From positions 1 to 64,000 of the forward strand of contig NC_064239.1 in NCBI RefSeq assembly GCF_023101765.2: DNA of 64,000 bases. The letters run 5' to 3'. Under the pieces are notes generated by a model. The model was not told the DNA's origin. It worked only from the letters and a program-made list of their open reading frames with translations, and did not search any database. Positions 1-11,968 of this stretch are shown here, in pieces (position 1 is the stretch's first letter; every line of letters starts with the position of its first letter). The DNA comes from Spodoptera frugiperda. Its lineage: Eukaryota; Arthropoda; Insecta; Lepidoptera; Noctuidae. Both the position numbers and the translations under genes were made by a program.

Positions 1-3000
1 GCCTGGCCTGGCCCTGGCCTGGCCTGGCCTGGCCTGGCCTGGCCTGGCCTGGCCTGGCCTGGCCTGGCCTGGCCTGGCCTGGCCTGGCCTGGCCTGGCCT
101 GGCCTGGCCTGGCCTGGCCTGGCCTGGCCTGGCCTGGCCTGGCCTGGCCTGGCCTGGCCTGGCCTGGCCTGGCCTGGCCTGGCCTGGCCTGGCCTGGCCT
201 GGCCTGGCCTGGCCTGGCCTGGCCTGGCCTGGCCTGGCCTGGCCTGGCCTGGCCTGGCCTGGCCTGGCCTGGCCTGGCCTGGCCTGGCCTGGCCTGGCCT
301 GGCCTGGCCTGGCCTGGCCTGGCCTGGCCTGGCCTGGCCTGGCCTGGCCTGGCCTGGCCTGGCCTGGCCTGGCCTGGCCTGGCCTGGCCTGGCCTGGCCT
401 GGCCTGGCCTGGCCTGGCCTGGCCTGGCCTGGCCTGGCCTGGCCTGGCCTGGCCTGGCCTGGCCTGGCCTGGCCTGGCCTGGCCTGGCCTGGCCTGGCCT
501 GGCCTGGCCTGGCCTGGCCTGGCCTGGCCTGGCCTGGCCTGGCCTGGCCTGGCCTGGCCTGGCCTGGCCTGGCCTGGCCTGGCCTGGCCTGGCCTGGCCT
601 GGCCTGGCCTGGCCTGGCCTGGCCTGGCCTGGCCTGGCCTGGCCTGGCCTGGCCTGGCCTGGCCTGGCCTGGCCTGGCCTGGCCTGGCCTGGCCTGGCCT
701 GGCCTGGCCTGGCCTGGCCTGGCCTGGCCTGGCCTGGCCTGGCCTGGCCTGGCCTGGCCTGGCCTGGCCTGGCCTGGCCTGGCCTGGCCTGGCCTGGCCT
801 GGCCTGGCCTGGCCTGGCCTGGCCTGGCCTGGCCTGGCCTGGCCTGGCCTGGCCTGGCCTGGCCTGGCCTGGCCTGGCCTGGCCTGGCCTGGCCTGGCCT
901 GGCCTGGCCTGGCCTGGCCTGGCCTGGCCTGGCCTGGCCTGGCCTGGCCTGGCCTGGCCTGGCCTGGCCTGGCCTGGCCTGGCCTGGCCTGGCCTGGCCT
1001 GGCCTGGCCTGGCCTGGCCTGGCCTGGCCTGGCCTGGCCTGGCCTGGCCTGGCCTGGCCTGGCCTGGCCTGGCCTGGCCTGGCCTGGCCTGGCCTGGCCT
1101 GGCCTGGCCTGGCCTGGCCTGGCCTGGCCTGGCCTGGCCTGGCCTGGCCTGGCCTGGCCTGGCCTGGCCTGGCCTGGCCTGGCCTGGCCTGGCCTGGCCT
1201 GGCCTGGCCTGGCCTGGCCTGGCCTGGCCTGGCCTGGCCTGGCCTGGCCTGGCCTGGCCTGGCCTGGCCTGGCCTGGCCTGGCCTGGCCTGGCCTGGCCT
1301 GGCCTGGCCTGGCCTGGCCTGGCCTGGCCTGGCCTGGCCTGGCCTGGCCTGGCCTGGCCTGGCCTGGCCTGGCCTGGCCTGGCCTGGCCTGGCCTGGCCT
1401 GGCCTGGCCTGGCCTGGCCTGGCCTGGCCTGGCCTGGCCTGGCCTGGCCTGGCCTGGCCTGGCCTGGCCTGGCCTGGCCTGGCCTGGCCTGGCCTGGCCT
1501 GGCCTGGCCTGGCCTGGCCTGGCCTGGCCTGGCCTGGCCTGGCCTGGCCTGGCCTGGCCTGGCCTGGCCTGGCCTGGCCTGGCCTGGCCTGGCCTGGCCT
1601 GGCCTGGCCTGGCCTGGCCTGGCCTGGCCTGGCCTGGCCTGGCCTGGCCTGGCCTGGCCTGGCCTGGCCTGGCCTGGCCTGGCCTGGCCTGGCCTGGCCT
1701 GGCCTGGCCTGGCCTGGCCTGGCCTGGCCTGGCCTGGCCTGGCCTGGCCTGGCCTGGCCTGGCCTGGCCTGGCCTGGCCTGGCCTGGCCTGGCCTGGCCT
1801 GGCCTGGCCTGGCCTGGCCTGGCCTGGCCTGGCCTGGCCTGGCCTGGCCTGGCCTGGCCTGGCCTGGCCTGGCCTGGCCTGGCCTGGCCTGGCCTGGCCT
1901 GGCCTGGCCTGGCCTGGCCTGGCCTGGCCTGGCCTGGCCTGGCCTGGCCTGGCCTGGCCTGGCCTGGCCTGGCCTGGCCTGGCCTGGCCTGGCCTGGCCT
2001 GGCCTGGCCTGGCCTGGCCTGGCCTGGCCTGGCCTGGCCTGGCCTGGCCTGGCCTGGCCTGGCCTGGCCTGGCCTGGCCTGGCCTGGCCTGGCCTGGCCT
2101 GGCCTGGCCTGGCCTGGCCTGGCCTGGCCTGGCCTGGCCTGGCCTGGCCTGGCCTGGCCTGGCCTGGCCTGGCCTGGCCTGGCCTGGCCTGGCCTGGCCT
2201 GGCCTGGCCTGGCCTGGCCTGGCCTGGCCTGGCCTGGCCTGGCCTGGCCTGGCCTGGCCTGGCCTGGCCTGGCCTGGCCTGGCCTGGCCTGGCCTGGCCT
2301 GGCCTGGCCTGGCCTGGCCTGGCCTGGCCTGGCCTGGCCTGGCCTGGCCTGGCCTGGCCTGGCCTGGCCTGGCCTGGCCTGGCCTGGCCTGGCCTGGCCT
2401 GGCCTGGCCTGGCCTGGCCTGGCCTGGCCTGGCCTGGCCTGGCCTGGCCTGGCCTGGCCTGGCCTGGCCTGGCCTGGCCTGGCCTGGCCTGGCCTGGCCT
2501 GGCCTGGCCTGGCCTGGCCTGGCCTGGCCTGGCCTGGCCTGGCCTGGCCTGGCCTGGCCTGGCCTGGCCTGGCCTGGCCTGGCCTGGCCTGGCCTGGCCT
2601 GGCCTGGCCTGGCCTGGCCTGGCCTGGCCTGGCCTGGCCTGGCCTGGCCTGGCCTGGCCTGGCCTGGCCTGGCCTGGCCTGGCCTGGCCTGGCCTGGCCT
2701 GGCCTGGCCTGGCCTGGCCTGGCCTGGCCTGGCCTGGCCTGGCCTGGCCTGGCCTGGCCTGGCCTGGCCTGGCCTGGCCTGGCCTGGCCTGGCCTGGCCT
2801 GGCCTGGCCTGGCCTGGCCTGGCCTGGCCTGGCCTGGCCTGGCCTGGCCTGGCCTGGCCTGGCCTGGCCTGGCCTGGCCTGGCCTGGCCTGGCCTGGCCT
2901 GGCCTGGCCTGGCCTGGCCTGGCCTGGCCTGGCCTGGCCTGGCCTGGCCTGGCCTGGCCTGGCCTGGCCTGGCCTGGCCTGGCCTGGCCTGGCCTGGCCT
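1..3000. repeat. (GGCCT)n telomere-like array at the sequence end
   Basis: About 600 tandem copies of the pentamer GGCCT run without change to base 3000; the only irregularity is an extra C near position 13. Rotated, the unit is CCTGG, which differs from the insect telomere C-strand unit CCTAA only by AA to GG. The C-rich strand lies 5' at the left end, as expected for a left chromosome end. Miscalling of telomeric CCTAA-type repeats as CCTGG-type repeats is a known nanopore base-calling error, so the letters may not be the real sequence. The array is plainly seen; its telomeric nature is inferred from position, orientation and unit. Confidence 0.9.
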
Positions 3001-3770
3001 AACCTGACCTAACCTGACCTAACCTGACCTAACCTGACCTAACCTGACCTAACCTGACCTAACCTGACCTAACCTGACCTAACCTGACCTAACCTGACCT
3101 AACCTGACCTAACCTGACCTAACCTGACCTAACCTGACCTAACCTGACCTAACCTGACCTAACCTGACCTAACCTGACCTAACCTGACCTAACCTGACCT
3201 AACCTGACCTAACCTGACCTAACCTGACCTAACCTGACCTAACCTGACCTAACCTGACCTAACCTGACCTAACCTGACCTAACCTGACCTAACCTGACCT
3301 AACCTGACCTAACCTGACCTAACCTGACCTAACCTGACCTAACCTGACCTAACCTGACCTAACCTGACCTAACCTGACCTAACCTGACCTAACCTGACCT
3401 AACCTGACCTAACCTGACCTAACCTGACCTAACCTGACCTAACCTGACCTAACCTGACCTAACCTGACCTAACCTGACCTAACCTGACCTAACCTGACCT
3501 AACCTGACCTAACCTGACCTAACCTGACCTAACCTGACCTAACCTGACCTAACCTGACCTAACCTGACCTAACCTGACCTAACCTGACCTAACCTGACCT
3601 AACCTGACCTAACCTGACCTAACCTGACCTAACCTGACCTAACCTGACCTAACCTGACCTAACCTGACCTAACCTGACCTAACCTGACCTAACCTGACCT
3701 AACCTGACCTAACCTGACCTAACCTGACCTAACCTGACCTAACCTGACCTAACCTGACCTGACCTAACCT
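3001..3770. repeat. (AACCTGACCT)n telomeric array
   Basis: Seventy-six perfect copies of the 10-mer AACCTGACCT occupy 3001-3760, followed by GACCTAACCT. On the other strand this alternates TTAGG (canonical insect telomere unit) with TCAGG (the unit known from beetles). The switch from GGCCT is abrupt at 3000/3001. The strict alternation could be real or a consensus artefact of partly miscalled TTAGG. Confidence 0.9.
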
Positions 3771-3780
3771 TTTTTTTTTT
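3771..3780 (-). other. Poly(T) junction between telomere repeat and unique DNA
   Basis: Ten T residues follow the last CCTAACC unit directly, then AAAACGGCC. On the minus strand this is a poly(A) run abutting telomere repeats. In Bombyx the telomere-specific non-LTR retrotransposons TRAS and SART join telomere repeats through their poly(A) tails. A truncated 3' end of such an element is possible, but no TRAS or SART coding sequence is visible. Confidence 0.4.
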
Positions 3781-4489
3781 AAAACGGCCATGCAACATCG
3801 GGACGCCAGCGAACATATTCATATTCATAGAACCTCTGCTAAAGCTAGCTTAGTCCCTGGTAAAAAGGCAAACAACCTGACATCCTTTCTCCTCCTCTTT
3901 AGTGTAAAATTAAATTGTAACTGCGCCACAGAGTCTGTCGATCACACTCATTCGAGGATCTGAGCGACACACTCTGCCACGCAGACATTGTCCTCTAGAA
4001 TTAAGAAGTGGTAGTTTTAGTGGTGGTATAAGCATGAATTAAGATTAAGTAAAAAAAAAAATAAAAAAAATAATAATAATAAAAAAAAAGAATAAAAAAA
4101 ATGGACTCACGTAGATTCATAAGTTTAATTTTAAGAAAAAGAGCCGAACACAATAATATTGTAACCAACGCAATTATATTTCTAATAAATGCATGAAAAA
4201 GGGCGCGGACGTCATGTCTGCGGATTGTTTGTTTATTTAAAAAAAAAAAAAAACCTGTTCCAAATCCAAATCCAAATCCAAGTCCCCATCTCCATACACA
4301 TCCACGTCCTTATTTGACACCCTTGTTGAACAAGAACAAGATCCGATTAAAAGTAAAGTAGTAAAGTAAAGTAGACTAAGTAGAAGTAAAGTAGACTTCT
4401 AGTCAAATTTTAAATTTTAAAGTCAATGTTCGCATTCGCCAATATTGTCGGCAGACATTCGCATTCGAGAATTGCAAAATATTAAATCA
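3781..4489. other. Subtelomeric spacer, no gene seen
   Basis: This is AT-rich sequence with A-runs around 4050-4105 and 4239-4253 and a short AAATCC-type microsatellite near 4261-4280. No open frame of useful length or splice structure is visible. Part of it may be the untranslated tail of a telomere-associated retrotransposon. Confidence 0.5.
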
Positions 4490-5515
4490 ACTAGCTTCTG
4501 CCCGCGACTTCGTCCGCGGAAAAAATCTTGTTTTAACGTTCGGCGCTATTGTAGCTTCCTATTAGTAAAATAATTTTTGGAATCGGATCAGTAGTTTCGA
4601 AGATTACCGAAATTCTTTTGAAATTCAAGGTTAGTCCCTTAGTCGCCTTTTACGCACCTTCAGGTTGAAATGGTATGATGTTGTCATTAAATAATTTATG
4701 TCACATATCAGTCAATTATAATCTGCTTCAAATACGTCAAATACGTACCAACGAACGAACGAACGTACGTACGTGCAAGTTGGTACCTATTTAATTTAAT
4801 GATTCTCTATATACAATACGACTGTAGTCGCTCGCTGAGTTTCTGTTGCTAGACGCTGCTAACGCTGAGCGCTAGTCTCCCTAAACCTCGTTTCAGAGAT
4901 ATGCTGCCTTAAATCAGCGAGAAGTTGCGCACGTTCAGCGCGATGCTCTCACATTTTGGCTAGCGAGCCGCTGTGAGCGCTCGGAGCTTGAAACTTTGAC
5001 GGAAATCCCAATGTCCAATTTTAATCATCCAAAGACCAAATATTATCAACATAAACTGTACTTATTGATGAAATAATTTATTTTGATAAGGATTAATAGC
5101 ATGAGTAAAATAAACGCGTTTAAATGTAGTCCAAAAAAATTCAAGATTTTTAAATAAAAATGTGGTTGTTGTGCCTCACTCGACATAGATAGGTATAGTG
5201 TGTTGCGGACTTTTTTGTAGATATTTATAAGATCTACAATTAATTACAGCATTTTATGGTTCCATCTTTTGTAGTTTAGGCAGCGTACGCAAAATAACTA
5301 ACTTCTTTGATTGATTTTTTTCAGTTTGTGTCCGAAAAATCCAAATATCTTAGGGAACCCTATTTTTTCCAAAATAAAATATAGCCTATGTTACTCGTGA
5401 ATAATGTAGCTTTCGAATGGTGATAGATTTTTTAAAATCGGTCCAGTAGTTTTTGAGCCTATTCATTACAACCAAACAAACAAAGTTTTCCTCTTTATAA
5501 TATTATAGTGTAGAT
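4490..5515 (-). repeat. Lepidopteran dispersed repeat (ACTAATATTATAAAG type)
   Basis: Read on the minus strand, the element opens ACTATAATATTATAAAGAGG near 5512 and ends near 4490 with GCGGGCAGAAGCTAG. Its first 500 bp match 9605-10125 in inverted orientation over nearly the whole length. No coding potential is seen. Such repeats are abundant in Lepidoptera; I do not assign a class with certainty. Confidence 0.7.
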
Positions 5516-5756
5516 ATGCGATTACGGTCAAGCTTCTTCGAAAAATATTGCCCTTCCTCGAAATCTATCGAATGTCTTCAATTAGGTACTATCGAGCTTC
5601 TTCGAAATCTCTTGGCCTTGGGTTCGGCCTCGTCTTATGCTTCTATTTTTAATAAGATTTGCCGTAGGTAGTCAATCATTTTTGTGTAATAGTGTAGGTA
5701 ATAGCGATTTGAATGAACCACAGGGATAGTAATAATAATAAAAACTCGTTTTTCCA

Positions 5757-5762
5757 TTTATT
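5757..5762 (-). terminator. Candidate poly(A) signal of the bdl gene
   Basis: TTTATT on the plus strand gives AATAAA on the minus strand, about 175 bp beyond the bdl stop codon at 5935-5937. It is the first perfect hexamer seen downstream. Position supports it; no cleavage data are available. Confidence 0.45.
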
Positions 5763-5934
5763 CATTGTTCAACTCAATCATAAATCTAGAAACATTAAAT
5801 AAGGATAAGGTTCCACTCTCTTCACGCATGCTTTAATAAATAATAACATCAACTTCTAGCAAACACCCAAACACGGCACGAAATGTCACGTGATGCACGT
5901 ATCGCACTAACACCGGCGCGACCCGCGGTCGTCG

Positions 5935-8900
5935 TCAGCGCAGCCGCTTGTCGGCGCGCGCCGGCGGGGGCGAGCGCGCGCACAGCCTGCGCCGCGCCGC
6001 CAGCAGCGCCGCCGCCAGCGCCGCCAGCAGCAGCGCCGCCGCCGCGCAGCCCGCCGCCACGCCGCGCAGCCGCGCGTACTCGGGCACGCGCAGCGCCGCG
6101 CCGCCGCTGGCGCCGCTCGCACACTGCACTCTGGCCCAGTAGTGCGCTCCCTCCTCGGCGCCGCTCACTGTGGACAAGCGTGCGGTGAGTGCGAGTGCCG
6201 AGCGCGAGTGCGAGGAGCGCGGGTAGGGGCGCGGCGTACCGAGCATGTAGTCGTGCAGCGTGTGGCCGGTGGCCAGCAGGCGCTCGCCGGGCGGCGCGCC
6301 CTCGTACCAGCGCAGGGTGCAGCGCGTGGCGTCGCTCGGGTCGCGCCGCCAGCGCACCAGCGCGCCCTCATCGATAAGCCGCACGGTGACCTCCAGGTCG
6401 CCCACGTCGGCGCTCTCGCCGGACGCGCCCAGCTCCGCCTCCTCGGTAGTAGCGGCAGCATACGCGACCTGCTCAGCTTCTATGCCTTCCTCATCCGAAG
6501 AACCTACACACAGCAACTAATACGTTATTGCATCCACAAGAAGAATCCTTATGGGATCTTTAAATTAGTTTATAAAGGTATCCTACCGAGTGTTCTCGCA
6601 AACACTGGTTTACTAAAAAGTCCATCGCCAATCAGGTCCTGAGACAGCACACGCAGCTCGTACTCCGTGCCAGGCCGCAGTCCTACCAGCGTAGCCTCGG
6701 TGACGCCTCTCGTCAAAATCTTCATAGTACGCCATTCGCTCACAGTTCGTTCACGATACCACACGTTATAGTCCACCTCGAGCCCGTTATGTCCTGTAAG
6801 TAGTGAAAACCTTAATAGTCAAGAGTTATAAATTAAATCTGTAACTTCAAACCTGGGGATGAAGAACGGTGTGAATCAATCACTAGATCACCTACGCTTA
6901 GAAATATGTGTGTGTACGCCATGATATTTTATTTTAATCAAGCTGGCTGGAAGTATATTCACCAGGCACCCAGGACAGATGAAGAGAGTCGGTAGCTGGC
7001 CTGACGGTGAGGTTGTAGGGAGCCCGCGGAGGCATGTTCTCGACCAGCAGCTCCGTCTCGACGTCGACGGTGGCGGCCTCGTTGCTGACGGTGCACACGT
7101 ACACGCCGCGGTCGTCTTCCGTCACGTCTACGATGGTCAGGTTCCCGTCGTCCAGGTTGTGCCGGCCCGCAGGCAGCTCGCTGCCGTCCTTCTGCAAGAA
7201 GCGATATACGTAACGTGATTCGCCGCACTGGCACGCGGTACATTGGAAGCAGGCAGGCGGCACTCACCCGGGCCCAGTGCACGAGCGGCTGGTCGCGGTG
7301 GCGCGCGGCGGCGGCGCAGGGCAGCGTGAGCGTGGCGCCCAGCCGCGCCACGTACAGCGGCTGCGGGCGCGCCGCCAGCGCGGGCGGCCTCTGCACGCGC
7401 ACGCGCACGCCCGGCGACGGGCCCGCCGAGCCCAGCGAGTTGTACGGCGTGCACGAGTATTCGCCTTCGTGCGACTCGTCCACCTATGAAAAGCGTTCCT
7501 CAGCTCAGCCAGAGATGAATGACCATTTCAAAGTCAAACCTTTGAGAAATCAGCGAAGCATAATGTTCGCGTTGGTTCGTCGAATTCTTGAGCTTTGAAT
7601 GAAACACAGCGCTTGCTTTGTATTGTCCAATTACGGCCCTTCCCAATCATCCCATCCCCGATTAAAATTTAAGCGTTGTTGGGGAACAACGCTTAAATTC
7701 CTAACCCCCAAAAGGCCGGCAACGCACTTGTAACGCCTTTGGTGTTTCGGGCATCACATGATCCGTCTGCTCGTTAACTGGCGCATAACATAAAACAGCT
7801 ATTTCTAGAATTTGACGAACGATTAGAATTTGATGTTCGCAGGTGCCCTGCACTTTACAAAACCGGTTTGTCCTAGGGCATTTTTTTACCCGACTGCGCC
7901 AGAAGGAGGGTTATGTTTTTCGAGAGTATGTATGTATAATTGTTTGGCACGCTCTGCAGCCTAAACGCCTTGATGGATTTTGATCAAAATATTAAAAAAA
8001 CAAAATGGCGGATTTTTGTCGCCAAATTCGAATATTGCCCACTCTCTAGCCTGAACGGATGGATTTCAGCTTGATAGGGGTAGTTTGATTTGTATTTACT
8101 GTGAGAGTGACACTAGATATATCAAAATATAAAAATAATAAAACTAAATAAAAATAAAAAAGGTAATTTTAAAAACTAAAAAAACCGACTGCATTTCTTT
8201 AATAATATGAAAATGAAAAATTCCTAAAACAAGAAAGTCATCGTAAAATTGAAGCAGTCGGGACCCATTCTAGAAAGCCAGCCGTATGTGCCCTCACTAA
8301 GTCTTCATATTTAGAATGGGAAACCAGGCGGGGTTTTTAGTTTTTTTAATTACATTTTTTACAAATATGCGTTCAGTGAATGAGGGCAATAAGTCCCAAT
8401 AAACCAAAGTAAAATCTGTCTGCCATATCTTGTTGCCGATCGCATGAAAGCTAAGCTCGACCGTGCTCGAACATAACGCACCGTACGTAGGCAGTGAAGC
8501 ATGACCAGTGGGTGTAGTAAATAAGGACCTGGTTGAACAGTAGACTCCCGTTCCTGCTGTAGAAGACGCCGGGCACGTTGTAGGGGTCGAACAGGAAGCC
8601 GTCCTTCTCCCAGCGCAGGTTGGTGAGCGGCGGGTTGGCGCTGAAGTGGCAGTCCAGGCTGGCGGGCTTGCCGTACGGCAGGAACCGTTCTTTCGGGGCG
8701 TACACTACTTTGGCTTTGTCTGAAACACAAGCGGTACCGTACTAGCGCTATCTCCAACAATGCAAGAACACCGGGTCTACTCGTACACTATATGGGAAAC
8801 ACTTTAGTGATGTTCTGGTACCTACCTATTTTATTTACCCAGCGCAGTAGTTATTATCTATTAATAAATAAAATATTCTCAATTGACTTGCATTCCTAGT

Positions 8901-11900
8901 ATTGCTTTAAAATTCCTGATCTCCGATGCAACTGAGGAATATAGTGTACATTCTGTAAGGTTCACTACACTGGTGTCCCAATAGACCGGCGGGAACAAAT
9001 GTTGCTACAGACCTAAATACTAATATTCACCTTAAAAAACCCACATTATTTAATTTTTGTTTATCGACGCCAAGATTTGCCGATGTCCTTTAAAAAAAAT
9101 GGTGAAGAGAGAGGCCAAACGAAAGTATGTGTAATAATATTAACTGGGATCTGGGAAATAATTTCGATGCCTTAATCTACACTAATATTATAAATCTACA
9201 TCTACATCTACACTAATATTATAAAGAGGAAAACTTTGTTTGTTTGTTTGGTTGGTTGTAACGAATAGGCTCAAACAACTACTGGACCGTATTTACTTTA
9301 AAAATTCTTTCACCATTCGCAATAAAATACGCTAACTATGAGTTAGTGCAGTGTTGCACGGATTTTGACCAAAGTGATCCCCGCGCACACTCCGCTAATA
9401 ATAGTTGGCGTAATATAAATCGAGTGATTTCAAAAAGTACCTTTACTTAGCGTTTTATAAGATTTGTAACTTTCTTATTTTTGCATATTTCTTCTCAATT
9501 TTTTTATGACGTGTGTAAACACACATTTTAAGCAACTTGGCATAAAAAAAGTTTTTTCCAAATTTCGAGTTAGCGTAGTATAAATTGCTGGTGTCGAAAT
9601 CTACATCTACATCTACACTAATATTATAAAGAGGAAAACTTTGTTTGTTTGTTTGGTTGGTTGTAACGAATAGGCTCAAAAACTACTGGACCGATTTTAA
9701 AAATTCTTTCACCATTCGAAAGCTACATTATCCACGAGTAACATAGGCTATATTTTAATTAGGAAAAAAATAGGGTTCCGTGAGATATTTGGATTTTTCG
9801 GACACAAACTGAACAAAATCAACCAAAGAAGTTACTTATTTTGCGTACGCTGCCTAAACTACAAAAGATAGAACCATAAAATGTTATAATTAATTGTAGA
9901 TCTTATAAATATCTACAAAAAAGTCCGCGACACACTATACCTATCTATGTCGAGTGAGGCACAACAACCACATTTTTATTTAAAAATCTTGAATTTTTTT
10001 GGACTACATTTAAACGCGTTTATTTTACTCATGCTATTAATCCTTATCAAAATAAATTATTTCATCAATAAGTACAGTTTATGTTGATAATATTTGGTCT
10101 TTGAATTATTAAAATTGGACGTTTGGTTTTGAAGTTGTGGTCAAATTAAAATATTACGATTTCTGCCGCACGGCCCGTTGCGAAGTGGACGTCGCCAAGG
10201 CCAGGGGTGTGTGTGCGGGAGAGGGGTGTTTAGATCTATGAGTAAGGTACCCGCGCGGCTCATTAATGCGAAAGTAACTCTGTCTGTCTGTCTATTACGC
10301 TTACGTCGTTACGCCTAAACCAGTAGATAGAGATAGAATAGACCCTGGAGAACAACATAGACTTTGTTACAACTTTTTATTGCAAAAAAAATAGGAGAGT
10401 GGGTAAAACTAGGGGATGAATGGTCATATGGAAATTCGCCATTTTTAAAGCTGTAACAAAGGGGAGAGTGGCTACTTTTTATTGTAAGTAAAAATAGGGG
10501 ATGAATGATCATATGGAAATTCGTCATTTTTAAAGTTGTAACAGTGAATGATCATATGGAAATTCGTCATTTTTAAAGTTGTAACAGTGAAACTTTGTAT
10601 TTAGAGACTTAATGGGGAACGAAAGAACATAGGCTACTTTTTATTTTATAGCGAATAAAAAGGGTAGAAGGCGTTTTAATTTTGACCACCAACCACGCGT
10701 ACGAAGTCGCGGGCAAAAGCTATAAATAGATAAAGTGATTCAAAAGGAAGGTTTATATGTATAATAGGTACATGCATAATTTATTACCATGGCACCCATG
10801 CGAAGCTGGGGCGGGTCGCTAGTATGAAATAAAGTGGGTTATATGCCAGATGAAGTTGGGAGCGTGTGTGTGCGTGTGTGTGTGTGTGTGTGTGTGCGTG
10901 TGTGCACTCACACTGCACGTCGAGGAAGGCGCTGGCGCTCTGCAGGTCGGGGTAGTCGGGGTCGTGCACGCGGCACTCGTACTCGCCGGGGTCGGTGGAG
11001 GCGGCGCGGCGCAGCACGAGCGAGCCGTTGGCGGGCCGCTCCGAGCGCAGCGCCAGCTCGGGCAGCTCGCCCAGCGGCGTGCCGTCCTTGAACCACTCCA
11101 CCGCCGACTCCGGGCTCTTGGGCAGGCACTCGAGCTCGGCGCGCTCGCCCTCCAGCACCGTCACGTTCATAGGCGGCGTTACTATCAGATTACCTCCTGA
11201 AATGAACAGTGTACTCTTACGTCTACACCTATGGCCACTTCGATGCCACACCTTTTCTAGGTTTTAATAATGTTTATGAAGTATATAGTTACCTATAATA
11301 GCACGGAGTCGTGTGAACAGCCTAGATATAAGTAGATAATAATTACTACATGAGACCTAATGGGACTCGAAACGTTCAGCTGTAGTGACTATCTGCCGAC
11401 TATTTCGAAACTTGCTTGTTCCTTGCTTAAGGAACATTGTAAATACAGGGTGTCCCTGAAGTCGCCGTCCAATAGGTACCAGATGATCGGCAAGGCTCTA
11501 ACTGTGATCAGAAAAATATAAAAAAAAATCTATGTCCTACAGTTTTTAAATTACAGTGACTTATGTGTTATCCACGAAAAAGTACACCCTGTGCCAGTCT
11601 TTTGACTCTTGTTGCTACAAATCTTTATTTTTTCGTCTGTAGTCTTCGTTACATTATTCTGAATAGTGCGTGCTACTGTAGGACATAGATTTTTTTTTAT
11701 ATTTTTCTGGTAACAGTTAGAACCTTGCCGATCATCTGGTGCCTATTGGACGTCAACTTCAGGGACACCCTGTATACATATGAAGTAGAACCAATTTATT
11801 TGTTTTGTCTAATAATGACTTTATTTTTGTAAATTGGCTACCAAACACTGCTTTTACACATCATATGAAGTAGTGTACCTATATCTAGATGAGGCCTGCA

Positions 11901-11934
11901 CATCCTGTCGAACCACCCTGGGATACAATGGCAA

Positions 11935-11968
<34 letters not shown>

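Noticed and set aside
1..3770. CRISPR-like or minisatellite array
   Set aside because: Units of 5 and 10 bp without spacers at a sequence end next to TTAGG-type units fit a telomere, in a eukaryotic genome.
5883..6642. Long plus-strand frames opposite the last bdl exon
   Set aside because: They are composition shadows of the GC-rich minus-strand coding exon (Arg/Ala/Pro runs, no domain).
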